Notes: generated by a model not told the origin, from the letters alone. Positions 10,901-22,524 are shown, numbered from the stretch's first letter. The stretch: DNA of 64,000 bases from Stenocarpella maydis (GCA_002270565.1 NQMI01000055.1:203957-267956), one strand, 5' to 3'. Numbers and translations: made by a program.

Positions 10901-11351
10901 AAACCTGAAGGTTGACCTAGAAGCGTGTCGGGCGGGATGGGCTACGTTGGTGTCGGCTGGGACTAATGGTGACTACCGGGCGAGCGTCGGGCACGTGTAC
11001 AAGGTATGGAGCGACATCAAGCCACGGATCCCAACACACGTGGCCGGGGCCTCGGAGGCTACCTCCTTCCTGCTCCAAGACGGCCTGGCCAGCCCAGAGC
11101 TAAGCCAGTGGGAGCTCCTCAAGGCAAGCCTCGCCTTCAAGCTGTACTCGCGCCACGGCCGCTTTGTGTGGCAGATGGCGGGCCGGCAGCTGCAGGCAAT
11201 CAAGGCGCTATCCAGGGGGGCGGGGACCGTGCCGGTTGTGGTTGTTCCGAATATGTATGTGGCGCTCAAGCCGGACAATTCATATATCAAGCGGCTCATA
11301 GCTTTCGAGGAGGATGAGGGGGAGGACCATGGCGGGTGTGGCAGCGACTAA
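7965..11351 (+). CDS. RNA-dependent RNA polymerase (QDE-1/SAD-1 class), three exons
   Basis: Exons are 7965-8400, 8454-9224 and 9277-11351, summing to 3282 nt and 1093 aa. Intron 1 (53 bp) has GTATGT, GCTGAT and GCAG. Intron 2 (52 bp) has GTGGGT, GGCTGACC and GCAG. Splicing restores LVWPKAPRMM...WEVTRVAL and ALGLSRTNPTIVLE, both fitting the cellular RdRP family. The catalytic metal-binding loop is GGDYDGDKAW (DYDGD at 733-737). RFGSDRFLEVRIP, MWQVD and MLVDFQGVLEPDEV are other RdRP landmarks. Such enzymes make double-stranded RNA for quelling or meiotic silencing. The N-terminal part before the core (~140 aa, Ser/Thr-rich) is shorter than in Neurospora QDE-1, so an upstream exon may be missing. 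An in-frame TGA at 7920 limits extension without splicing. Confidence 0.93.
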
Positions 11352-11631
11352 ACAGCCCTGGTTCGGAGACGGCTTAGCTGAGCTGGTGCGTTGTTGCTAC
11401 CACCCGTTTTTTGGGATATCCGGGATTGAGAAGCAGTTCCAGTAACCTGTCTAACACTGCCCACAGAGTGACGTAAGCTGGAAAGGGAAGGGATGTGACA
11501 ATTTGGCTCTACATATGTCGTCGGCCGAGGTGGGGTTCTGCCGGAGATCCGGCTCCGGGTTCATGTAAGTAAGCATCCACTCTGACCGGCCGCTGGCCAG
11601 CCTGTCCTGACGTGCTGCGGGAGGAGCTTGG
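11352..11631. other. 3' flank of the RdRP gene
   Basis: About 280 bp between the RdRP stop and the left inverted repeat of the AT-rich element. No gene was seen. Confidence 0.5.
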
Positions 11632-11679
11632 GTATGGTGCGCGACAGGGGCAACTTTCCAAAAACCCCAAAAACCCTTA
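11632..11679 (+). repeat. Left terminal inverted repeat (48 bp)
   Basis: Exact reverse complement of 17232-17279. Confidence 0.9.
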
Positions 11680-11895
11680 TACCCATACACCCACATTTAT
11701 AGTTAAACACCTGCAATCTAATCTATTCAGCTAATATGCAATGTTTAAGGACTTGCATATATCCCTAAACCCCTCACTTTAAATGAGCACAATCTGTACA
11801 CTGCTGTATAGTTTTAATCTCTCCCTTTCCCCTTTTCTAAATATAAAAGATCTGTATATATCTGAATATATATTATCAATCCTTTTTAGATTAAT

Positions 11896-12890
11896 ATGGC
11901 ACCCCCCATACTGCTGCCTAGGGCTGTAACTAATTGTTCAGTTACGTGCGAACTGCACGCTGAGATAAAGGCTGCACACCCACGTTGGCAGTTTTGCCCT
12001 GACTGTAATCTCCCCCTACCAGACGTCATCAACCTAATTATACCTCCACAACCTTAATAACCAACTATCACGGCTGCACATACCACTATATTGACGATAA
12101 CAAATGTATAAAACTGATCTGCACCCGCCCTTACTATTCCAGGTCCAAATCCTATTGGATCACTTATATCCAGTATTAAAACTGCTATTCGAGACCGCCA
12201 CCGAAGCGAAAGGGAGATACACAAGCCAAAACATACATTATCAGCTCAGATTGGTATTACCCTCTACTCTGGAGAGTATACAACAAGGCTGGTTGGTGGA
12301 CTGATTATCCGTGATTATGTGCAAATTATTAAGTATAGTAAATATTAGACCCCACTACTGGAACTTACCCAACCATATTCCTTATATAGGGCGTTAATCA
12401 ATGCAATACTCCGATATCTCCACATCACGCCTGATCTCCTTGAAAAAGACTGGAGGGTTATTCAATAGGTTACACTTGGTAATGGTCTAGGTATAATAGA
12501 GCTTGCTGCAGACATACAGTCTATAATAACCCTTTGTGCACTTGTGACTACACTTAGAGCAAGGAAGACTAAGGATGATAATAAGGAAAGATACCCAATC
12601 ATGCTGCTATAAGATCAGCATGTTAAATTTAACGATGAATTAACAGCGAATAAGAAGGGGAAGAAACATGCAGTTAAGATACGACCTATATAATATGAAA
12701 ACAATAAGGAGCCAGGAGAACAAACTCTGAATATACCTATTAAGGGAGAAATACAGGTTAAGGAGGAGACCTCAGGTGATCAGGGGCCTAGTAACTTAAA
12801 GATTATCAAACAAGATGATATTTAAGGTAGCTCAAGTCTATCCAAGGCAGAGGATACATTGGATTCAGCTGATTAAAAGTAATTACCTAT
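11896..12890 (+). pseudogene. RIP-degraded coding relic inside the 5.65-kb element
   Basis: From an ATG at 11896 the plus strand encodes about 53 residues, including a CxxC-containing segment (WQFCPDCNLPLPDVINL), before the first TAA. Recognisable protein-like stretches continue for ~900 bp, broken by many stops, e.g. SDWYYPLLWRVYNKAGWW near 12250-12300. Most stops are one C-to-T or G-to-A step from CAA, CAG, CGA or TGG. No family recognised. It may be a gene of the element that carries it. Confidence 0.35.
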
Positions 12891-14661
12891 TAAGGAGGAA
12901 CAAGTAGTAAGTTACTATATATATCTTATATATATAATATACTAATAACTCTTTTTAGGGTTAATTAAAGAAGCGCAAATGTGTACAGTTTATACCGTCT
13001 TTATAAGTTCGTTTTTCAATAAATACATGCAGGGTTACCTGATTATAGGATCTAGGATATGATAATATAGCTAGAGTATCTAGTAAGAATAGATTACAGG
13101 AATTAGGAGTTAAGGATAGCCTTGGAGTATAAGATGAAGATGGATTATATAATCTTACTAATATATAGTAGTGAATAACTCTAGCTATGCAATATTAATG
13201 TCTGTTTCCACATCTGATTCCATATTAAGCTAATCAATATCAACTCCCCTCTCAGATAGCTATATATAAAGATATATAAGGCTACTTATTAGTGATTTTA
13301 ATAGACCAAGCCTTAGCTCTATATTATCATCAATATACTCTTAGAGATGAACTTTTAATATCTTATACTAATATATAAATAGTGTACTTTAAGTATTAGC
13401 AGTAAGCTGATTAGGTATTCCTCCAACTAACTATATAATATTATTACAGATTAAGGCTGTTTCTGCTGGGAGATAAGCATTTAAGTTAATACTATCTTAT
13501 TTAATAATATTAAGGAGTTCTTGGAGTATGGATTCTGGTATAGGGCACCTATAATCCTTGACCTTATCTGTATTGGGTAGATGATAGAGAACCTATGGCT
13601 TTCCAGGGATAATGTGTGGATAATTGTTTTATTTGTAAATGGGATGAGCATTCTAGAGCCATATAAACTAGGCAAACTCATACTGAATTTATAGTAAGTA
13701 TATATAGAGTAATGTAATATAATATGCAAGGTTGTGCTTGTCTCATAGTCCTGATTCTTCAAGTTGTTCAAAGTATATCTATAATCATTAGTATAATATA
13801 AATATATAATATATATTAGACTTATACATATTAACCAGAACTTAGCACGCCCTTCACATAGGCTTCCCTACTAACATTCAATCTTAACATTATATATACT
13901 TTTCCCATATAATTAATACTTACGAAAGGTTAGGTTTAATCATATATTATTAAGTAGTACTGCCTGATTAGAGGTTGTATTTGTGATTGATGATGTCTAA
14001 ATAGGATGAATTGGAAGTTATTGATTATTAAATATTGTTGATTAATAATGTTATAATTGTGGGATTATGTGTGGACATTGAGGTCTCTGTGTAAGGTCGG
14101 AATTTCATAATAAGTAATAATGTATACCAGCAATAAGACTAGTCTCCCTGCTACAGTCTGCATGCATCAGTAGAGAGTCTGATGAATTTGTTCTATAGAA
14201 TAGCATTCAGTTCAGCGTGTGTTTCGGCAGGGTCGCAGTGTGGTGCTCTGAGGCGAATTGGGACGATTGACAATGGTCTGGACAACTTTGTATTGAATTA
14301 AGTTGGGCTTCTGTAAGCCCTCCTTATATACCCTCCGACGTCGTCTCACCCCTGGGCACGCTGCGGTCGGCTCTGGTGCAAATTTGCAAATGCCGGAAAA
14401 TTCGCCCTTCCAACACACCATCTTTGGTTCCAAGCAGCCAGCCAACCATAGCCCTAGCAATGCCCAAATTAAGTACATACAAACTTCAGAAATCAGGCTA
14501 TCCAATGCACTAAGTCATATACTTTTTGGGTAAGAAATAAGGGTAATGCAGAGGTCTGAATTAAGGTGCAAATGCAGGCCAAAATAATCGACTCACGGCC
14601 ACCAAACTCATCTTGCGTCACGCACGCACTGGGCGTACTTAGCGAAAATCGCCTGACTCGC

Positions 14662-14730
14662 AAGTCTAGGGTAACTCCTTGCTAGGAAGTCTAGGGTAAC
14701 TCCTTACAACAAAGTCTAGGGTAACTCCTT
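14662..14730 (+). repeat. 25-bp tandem repeat, about three copies
   Basis: The core AAGTCTAGGGTAACTCCTT occurs at 14662, 14687 and 14712, separated by 6-bp variable spacers. The third copy runs directly into the N at 14731, so the array may be collapsed or longer in reality. Confidence 0.85.
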
Positions 14731-14731
14731 N
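14731..14731. other. Single-N assembly gap inside repeat
   Basis: One ambiguous base joins the 25-bp tandem array to an AT-rich block (14732-14960) that itself holds two ~90-bp direct repeats beginning ATAATATATAATAAATACTT. The true gap size is unknown. Confidence 0.9.
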
Positions 14732-15298
14732 ATAATATATAATAAATACTTTATAAATAAAAGAAATAAGCTTATTAAATACCTTATAAATAAAATTTCT
14801 TATATAAAAATTAAATAAAAGAGAATAATATATAATAAATACTTTATAAATAAAATATCTTATATAAAGATTAAATAAAAGAAATAAGCTTATTAAATAC
14901 CTTATAAATAAGATCTATTAAATACCTTTAAAATAAAGCTTATTATAGGTTTATAAAGTAGTATACATTATATATATTATAAATATATAATATATAATAC
15001 TTTATTTATTATTATTCACAATATACATAGTTGTAAATAGTTGATTACCTTTGAATGCTATTGTAGGTATCTAATGGTCTAAGAGTATTGTATGAAGAAG
15101 TAGAATAGGGCCCTTACCGACCCCATATATACCTCTCTAAATGTGTCTAACCCTATTAGATCCTATTTATGTTGGCCCCTTATGTAAAGACCTGTAAACT
15201 CCCTAAAACTAACCCTTGGGTATCGTGGGAAACGCCTTAGAAACACCAAAACCCCTATCCATGCCTGTATGGCGAGGGTTATGCCTGATTAATACCAA

Positions 15299-16760
15299 TC
15301 ATTGCTTATAGTTGTCGTCCAGGTCCTCCTTACCCCGAGCATTGTAGAATGGCTCCCGTTTGATGCTGTGCGAGTGACGGCGGGATAGAACCTGGTTGAT
15401 CTCCATACCTAAGGCCTCCAGGGACTCATCAGAGGCGAGGTCCATCCAGCTAGCACTGGGGGGGGCTGGTCCACGCTGGATATGGGCGTAGTGAGGTGTA
15501 TAGCCCTCTATAGGCTTGTAGAAATCCTGAGGACCTGTGATGTGGCCCGCAGCACCCGTGGTGCGGGCGTGCGATGTGGTGCGGGTAGGCGTAGTCTTGG
15601 ATAGGCCCTTAAGGGAATGACTAGGCCTGATTTCGTTGGCCTGAGCCTTAGCCGGGGACTGAATGGTCTGATTACGCTTGATATGCTTCCTCTTATGCGT
15701 GGAGGGCGGCGGAAGCGGCTGTATATGCTTGTTGGTAACGTTGATAACGGAATTAGTTGCATTAGACTTTTGAGAACCCTTATTATTACTACTATTGTTA
15801 ATTACCTGTACGTCCTGGGTGGAACGTGCCTGGTTGTCTATGTATATGTTAGTATATATGTTTAGATCTCTGTAGAGGGCTGTATAGTGATGTACTCTTG
15901 TAAGTACAGCCCTTGGTAGTTGATTTGGCCTGGCAATTGGTGTATGTGCCTCTAAAGTACTCAGGACTGGAGAGGTAAATGGTGAACGGCTGAGCACCCT
16001 TGCTGTATATAGTACAACGGGTCTGTATAGTGGTGGGCGGCTTCATAAAGAGGTGTGCAGCTATGGCTGAGTACTGCTGCTGGCAAATAGGGTTGAACTT
16101 GTAGCAGTTGGCAGCACCAAGATTGCTAGTACGGGTTACGAGCAGAAGACGCTGGATTTTCTGTGATAAGGTTAGTATATGTTTGTATAGGTATATATAT
16201 AGCTATATATATACTATCTCCTTGGTATTACTCTGGATTATGCGCTGGATGTCCTTAAAGCGCTGCTAAAGGATCTTATCCAAGTAGAATGAGGTTACCT
16301 CCATCTTCATACTATTGATATTAATCTTATACGGCGCTATAGGAAGCAGTTTACTATCGCACTCCCAGTTCTGGATGTCCCTGGGGTTGGTCTTGCGAAT
16401 ACGGAGGTGCATATAGTAGGCCTCTATCTCCTGGGCCTCCTTCAACTCTGTACGCTCCCAATCAATCTTCACGTTCTTCGGATCTATATTATATAAAGGT
16501 AACAGGTCGCGATTAGCTTCCTTCTTCACGATAGAGCCCTAATTATTAATAACCTCGTCCTTATGACCCTTAGAGGCCTGATCATCATTGTTAAACTCGT
16601 CCTCAGGCTTGTTCTTGGTTGTAGCGGGCTGCTGAGTAGTAATTGCGGCCTGCTCCTTATTCTTGCTGAAGTAAGTCTTGGGCTTACCGCCCGACTGGAC
16701 TTGGCTGAGCCCGGACTGGCCTTAGTATGATTGGCTGCTATTATTAATCATTATACCGGA
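15299..16760 (-). pseudogene. Degraded long coding relic, unknown repeat-borne protein
   Basis: The minus strand carries protein-like sequence in blocks. Near 16680-16530 it is QAAITTQQPATTKNKPED followed by acidic residues, then a TAA. At 16266-16529 it reads LLPLYNIDPKNVKIDW and EAYYMHLRIRKTNPRDIQNW, ended by a TAG followed by QRFKDIQRIIQS. At 15849-16130 are CYKFNPICQQQYSAIAAHLF and YLSSPEYFRGTYTNCQ. At 15299-15997 a 232-aa basic, Ser/Thr/Pro-rich frame includes KREPFYNARGKEDLDD. The frame changes between blocks, and stops are at positions reachable by C-to-T change. Residual GC and long open stretches suggest a comparatively recent gene of the element. Family not recognised. Confidence 0.5.
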
Positions 16761-17231
16761 CTATGTGTAACTATTTGGAACTAAATGGCGCTATATAGGG
16801 CTGTAGAGATCTATAGAGATATTAGTAAGCTAAGATGGCTGAGCACCCCTATAGAGATATTATTGCAGCTGTATGAAAATGGCACAACTTTCTAGGCGCT
16901 AAAACCACCAAACTAGCGCCGATTTCAATGAAAAAAGTTGGTACCCATATATACTAATGTAAAATGGATTGAATAGGGGTAGTAATATAGGCTGAATAGG
17001 ACTATATGGGGGTATTTTAGATATACCGTTTTGGTTGTTTATGGAGGAAAGGAAGGCAGGAATTGGGTGGGTGGCTGCAGCTATTTGACTCTAGCGGTAG
17101 GTAGGGCGCGCTAGTGTTTCTAGTGCTCTCATTAGCTAGTTTCTCCACAGGCTTGCTAATGACTATACAGGGGATTTCGATTGCATATACCTTTAGATGA
17201 CCTTAGGGGTCTGATCAGGTGGGTGTGGTTC

Positions 17232-17279
17232 TAAGGGTTTTTGGGGTTTTTGGAAAGTTGCCCCTGTCGCGCACCATAC
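17232..17279 (-). repeat. Right terminal inverted repeat (48 bp)
   Basis: Exact reverse complement of 11632-11679. Confidence 0.9.
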
Positions 17280-17425
17280 GACCCTTAGTCACGTATTACT
17301 TGCGCGAATTGCGTGATATACTGCTTCCTCCCAGGACCCATAAAGCGTTTCCACACCTGGACTGCCATAGCGGCATACTACATATGATTTCAATTGGCCC
17401 ATGTTGAGTGAGTTGATACTCTTGG

Positions 17426-17433
17426 TATAATAA
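17426..17433 (+). promoter_or_regulatory. TATA-like box of the permease gene
   Basis: TATAATAA lies 95 bp before the ATG at 17528 and only ~150 bp from the right inverted repeat of the neighbouring element, which therefore ends just upstream of the core promoter. Confidence 0.4.
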
Positions 17434-17527
17434 GTCGGCATTATCGTACAAGTTCCGTCGATTCGCCCATCGGCTTGGATTTCTTGGTCTCACCTCGGAC
17501 ATCCGGCCATACCGGTAGTTAGTCATC

Positions 17528-19674
17528 ATGGCCACGGATCACGACAAAGACGCAAGCGTGCAGAAGCATGCGACTGTCTCCCAAGCAGACCCGGAGCAGG
17601 AAACATCAAAGGACGCCCAGGTCTTGGTTCGTGCCCCAAGCCCGCAGTGCAGATCCGTTGTCGTTGAACGGCGTGCTGACAATGGGTGGCGCAGCAAAAC
17701 CTCGGCTACAAACCAGTGAGCAAAATAAAATTTTCGCGGGCGCCAAGGCCGTCAACTCACATGTTCAGGTCCTGCACAGAACCTTCAACGCGTTCCACAA
17801 CTTCGCGACGACATTTGGTAAGGATGAAGAGACCCATTCCCCCAGGGCGAAGACGATTAACCAAAACGCAGCGGCTCTGTATTTCATCGGCGGTGTCCGG
17901 GTGACTTTCTCCACGGGCATTGCGGCTGGAGGAAACCTTGCCTATTGGTAAAACACCATGGCGGCCCTTTCTGATGGAGGCCAAGCTTGTCACTGACGAC
18001 TAATGATAGGACGAGTTTCCTCGTGACTTGCGTTTTTACCTTTATCACAGCGGCAGTCATTGCAGAAATATGCTCTTCACTCCCGCTCGCCGGGTCGATC
18101 TACCTATGGGCGGCTGAAGCCGGGGGCCCTCGTTTCGGCCGACTCTTCGGATTCATCGTCGCCTGGTGGAGCACCACGGCGTGGACAACCTTTTGCGCTA
18201 GTATGGCAAATGTCCGGGGCGAACATGGAATGGGAGGGATTCTCTGACAAGGTGATTAGGCAACACGCAATCCGCCGTCAACTATATTTTATCCGTAAGT
18301 AATTTTGCGCTTCATGTAGTTGCTCGAGTATGCTCCTCATTCAGGGATCCGTACTGATGCCGCCGTAGGAGATCGTTGTGTTCAACCTCGACTTCCCGTC
18401 GGATACATCAAGCGTCAAGTTCCGTGCTGTCCAGTGGATCACGACGGAAGTGATGTTGGCGCTGGCAGCCATTTGGAATCTCCTACCGCGTAGGTTGGAG
18501 TAGTTACCCCTTGCCGGTCACACTGGGCTAATAGTATCCGTAGCTCGGTACTTCAAGTGGATCTTCTATCTGTCAACCGCCTTCGTTGTTCTGGACTTCG
18601 TCCTGAACATGATTTGGCTTCCCGTGGCGACAAGCAAGAGCACCTACGGGTTCCGGTCAGCCCACGACGCCTTCATGACGACCTACAATGGAACCGGGGC
18701 CCCGGCAGGGTGGAACTGGTGCCTATCTTACCTTGCCACCGCCGGGATCCTCATCGGGTTCGACGCCTCGGGCCATGTTGCCGAAGAGACGAAGAACGCC
18801 AGCGTCGCAGCCGCCAGGGGCATCTTCTGGAGCACGGTCACAAGCGGGATCGGTGGCTTCCTCGTCGTGATCCTCTTCTTGTTCTGCGTCGTAAGTTCCT
18901 CGGGTCCCTCCGTGGCAATGGCACAGGATCTGACCCGATGGTACGCCAGCCCGACGCGAACACGCTGTTCTCCTTTGGCGGCGCGCAGCCCTTTGTGCCT
19001 CTTTACGCAGCCATACTGGGCGAGGGCGGACACATCTTCATGAACATTATCTGCATCACCGCCCTGTGGTTTGTGAGTGACAACGAAGCCCCATCGGGGG
19101 TTACCGCGATTGCACAACTGCTGACATGTACTTAATACCAAAGAACACGGCCATTGCCATCCTCGCGGCGTCGCGCCTCGTCTTTGCCGTCGCACGGGAC
19201 GGCGTCCTGCCCTGGTCGCCCTGGGTCGCCCGGGTGGTCGACGGGCAGCCCCGGAATGCCGTCCTGGTCGTCTGGGGGGTCGCGTCCGTCATCACGTGCA
19301 CGATACTCCCCTCGTCGGTGGCATTCACCTCGCTGGTATCCGCAGCAGGCGTCCCCTCGGCCGCCGCCTATGGCTTGATTTGTCTCGGCCGTCTGTTCCT
19401 GACCCGCGACCAGTTCCCAAGGCCTGCGTGGAGCCTGGGCCGGCTGAGCAGGCCGTTTCAGGCCATTGCTGTCTTGTGGAACGGGTGGGTGGTCGCGGTG
19501 CTCTTCTCGCCGTACGTCTTCCCAGTCTCGGCCGCCACTCTCAACTACGCACCGGTAATAATGGGAATCGTGACAATTTTTGCCATATTGTCTTGGTGGC
19601 TCATACCGGCTGAACGCTGGCTTCCATCTCAACGCATACAGGAAACGTTGCTCGCCGGTGAACGGCCGATGTAA
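17528..19674 (+). CDS. APC-superfamily amino-acid/GABA/choline-type permease, ten exons
   Basis: Exons: 17528-17626, 17695-17715, 17769-17817, 17872-17947, 18010-18200, 18260-18294, 18369-18489, 18544-18890, 18950-19072 and 19144-19674. They sum to 1593 nt, 530 aa, with frame kept at every junction. Spliced landmarks include LGYKPVLHRTFNAFHNFATTF, then ALYFIGGVRVTFSTG, EICSSLPLAGSIYLWAAEAG, CASNTQSAVNYILS, and the TM6/loop signature GFDASGHVAEETKNAS, all typical of the fungal UGA4/HNM1-like APC group that imports GABA, choline or other amines at the plasma membrane. About 12 membrane segments are expected. Exon 2 is a 21-nt microexon. Acceptors are mostly CAG/TAG; the last intron uses AAG. 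The substrate cannot be read from sequence. Confidence 0.9.
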
Positions 19675-20380
19675 ACTTGAGAGAAATGAGGTGGGGAAGA
19701 CCGAGCACTTGAGTCCAGGGTGCTCTGAGATTCAGCAATTCAAAGGAAATCTTCAAGTACATTGCGGACGTACTCTTATAACAATACTTTAATAGTTATA
19801 TGTTTTTGCTTTTGCACCTCAGAACAACTTGGAGTGACTTAAGGTTTGGGCAGGAAGCAGTTCTATCTATCATACATCTGTAGAGCTCGCGAGTGCAGAA
19901 GAAGTGCTATTATTCAGCGATAGACCATCTCGGTCTTGGTTAGAGTAATACCGCCCCGTCATGGGCACTTGCAGTGGCGGCTGGACACAAGCTCTTGTAG
20001 TTAGACTTTGTAAGCCCGGTTAATATAGCCCTTCACCCAAGCATGCGGCTTCAAGTATGTTACATGTTTCTGCAGGTGTTAAAATTAGAGTGCAAAAAGC
20101 GAGGTGAGATCAAGGAAGACGCGGTTGTTGGCTTTCATCTTTGCTGTCTGCGAGTGGCCAGAGATGGACGTCTAGCAGCCTCCTGGGGTTCCGAGATGTT
20201 TTTTATTCAAGGCAGTGACAAATGTCACATCCAGCGAGGTACTGAAAGCCTTAAGCACGGAACTGACCATTCCATGCCAACTAAAGCAGTATCCTCAAAG
20301 TGCTCTTGTCTGTCGTGTCCCATATTAGGACCTATTGCCGCCACCGTGGCGTTTACGAGCGGAGCAGCAAGCCGGAACAT
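19675..20380. other. Intergenic region between convergent permease and Hsp70-like genes
   Basis: 3' flanks of both genes. Short frames at 20043-20384 show no homology or codon bias. No other feature seen. Confidence 0.5.
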
Positions 20381-22491
20381 CTAAGCCGTATCAAGCTGAG
20401 ACAAGACCAGTCTTCCCACCTCCATGCCGCGGTCCGCGGGATCCGTAGACGTAGCTGTGATCTGCACACAGCCACCGACAATCTCAACCTGTAATTCGTA
20501 GTCGAAAACGCGTCTTCCTCCGCCGTGGGAATCCTCGATTTCCAGTCGCTCTAACGGCTTTGGCGGAGTAATTGTCATGACGCCGTACTCCTTGCACTCT
20601 CCCTTCATTCCCTCGAGTTGTTTAGGAGGTGAGTCCCCCTCGTAGGCATAAAAAGTCGAGCGCTCGGTGTGTATTCCTTTCGCCAACTCGTCGAAAGCGA
20701 GGAACATGGGCATTGCCGACTTCTTGTCAGTGCTTATGGACTCGCCCTGTTTGTTTTGAGAGACGTCAGTAAATCAAGAATGGATGGGCACGGGAGAAAG
20801 GGAGCCATGGGACCTGCCTTCTTCACCACCCATCTCATGAAGTCGGGGATCATGTAACAGTCGAAGTTAGGCATCCAGATGCCACCTTCCTCGGCAGTTC
20901 CAGGCTCATTTTGAACGAAGCCCACACTGACTCTCGACGACCGACTTTTTACAAGACGGTTGTTCAGCTGCGCACGCAGGCCAAAGTGCGCGGCGCCTCG
21001 GCAGACGGCTGCCCAGGGCATCTCTCCCGTCTCGCTGTGTATCTCGATCTGCTGAGCACTGAGCTTTTGCTTCTTATTCCCACGCCCCTTGGTGCTCTTG
21101 GACGCAGAGCTTTTGCCCTCAAACTCCTCTCGCAGTCTTTGAAGGACATAGGGGCATCGCCCGAAACCGCCAACCGGCAAGATGACGCTGGGGACCTTGC
21201 CCCCATGAATCTTCTTGACCTGCTCGATTTGTCGTTTAATGAGCTCGATGATCTTTGGCATCACCGAGCTCTCAAAGACGTGGCGGATCTCGTCCTCGTG
21301 CAGAATAACCACCTCGACAGTGGGTGTCACGTTCGAGAGGATGACAGGCCAGGTCCGTCCGTTGCCTTGCCACTTGAAACTTCGCTTGATGGAGTGCTGC
21401 CACTGCTCCGAAAGCAGCTTCATCCAGGCTCTTGGGCTTGCCGTTTTGAGGCCTTTGTGCCTCGCCGGAAGCCTGCTCAAAAGCAGTTTCTCGAATGCCT
21501 CATCCACAAAGATGCCCCCGCAGAGATCGCCTGTGGGCAGTACTGGTCAGCCGCCGAAGACAAGCCTTGCTTTTAACTACTTACCATCACCCGCAGCAGC
21601 CTCCTTCAGCTCCAAGTAGGCCTCATTTCCCTCCCCTGCCTTTAGATAGGAAATGATGTCACCTGTACCGCCGCCCAGGTCCACAACCATGACGATGTCG
21701 CCCACATTGAGTTTAAGTTGCAGTTCTTTTGCGTAGGCCTGAACAGCTGCTTCGGGCTCCGAGAGGAACTCGTAAGTCGTGAGACCTGCGGGGCGGGACT
21801 GCAGGACGCTGAAAGCTGCTGCTTCCTTCATGGTCTGGATGGCCTGGTTGCCCCAGATGGCCGGTATGGTGATGACAACGTGGATGGGCATGGACCCGAA
21901 GTCCCGGTGCCCGACAGTCTTCTTGATCTCGTTTTGGGCGTGGTCCCAGATCTTCTCCATATATTGCCCCACAACGTGACCAGCACTGATGCCTAGATTA
22001 CCGAGGTTCTGCTTCGTCTCCTGGAGCTTTGCGGAATCGCGGAGGTGGGCAGAGAGGTCTTTGTCGGCGACGAGAGCGAGCTTGAACCATTCTACAGAGA
22101 TGCCATCGTCGTCGGGAATATCGTAACCCCATGCCTTGACGTTTCCCTGAGCGTCGTACAGGAGTCTCGAGGGCACCTTGCTCTCATCGTGATCGGGGCC
22201 GTTGGAGCTCGGCCAGGCACGAACAGTCCGGGTCTCAGTCTCGCCCACGCGCTGGATGTTTCGATCATTCTGCAGCCAGGCAATGCCAGAAAAGCTGCTA
22301 CCAGTGAGATGGTATCCCACGAGGATCAAGGCATCCACTTACGTAGTGCCATGGTCAAAGCCAACGACGAGTTGCTTGTCTCGCGAGGCGCGCTCAGTCG
22401 GACCATGCGCCGCCATGTTGACGTATGTTTCCAACGTGCCGGGCTGGATGTCTTCACTTTTGTAAGTTGATGCCTTGTTGCGTCCTGTCAT
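20381..22491 (-). CDS. Hsp70-like ATPase (HSPA12-type), four exons
   Basis: Exons: 22343-22491, 21585-22297, 20818-21530 and 20381-20746, giving 1941 nt and 646 aa. Introns are 45, 54 and 71 bp. The actin/Hsp70 nucleotide fold is clear: phosphate-1 motif VVGFDHGTTSFSGIAW (~41-57), phosphate-2 motif VVDLGGGTGD (~254-263) and adenosine motif VILPVGGFGRCP (~404-413). The substrate-binding domain of canonical Hsp70 is absent and the C-terminal ~200 residues differ, as in the fungal HSPA12-like group, whose clients are largely unknown. There is no signal peptide, so it is probably cytosolic. The third intron appears to use a GC-AG donor (AAG|GCAGGT). An in-frame ATG at 22524 would add 11 residues. 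Confidence 0.88.
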
Positions 22492-22524
22492 CTGAGGTGG
22501 GATTGGATGAGGGAGCTGTCCCAT

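Larger units (their letters stand above)
11632..17279. mobile_element. 5.65-kb AT-rich decayed element bounded by perfect 48-bp inverted repeats
   Basis: The left end (11632-11679) and right end (17232-17279) are exact inverted copies, 48 of 48 bases, beginning GTATGGTGCGCGACAGGGGC at the left. Similarity continues imperfectly for another ~12 bp inward. The interior is mostly AT-rich and reading frames on both strands are full of TAA/TAG/TGA, as expected after RIP. No long target duplication is visible; a TA dinucleotide sits at both ends, so a TA target site is possible. The element fills the gap between the RdRP (ends 280 bp away) and the permease promoter (ATG 248 bp away). The superfamily is not identified. 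A single-N gap at 14731 means its internal length is uncertain. Confidence 0.75.

Noticed and set aside
11632..17279. Starship-type giant element with a DUF3435 tyrosine recombinase
   Set aside because: Too small, has terminal inverted repeats, and no DUF3435-like recombinase was recognisable in the relic frames.
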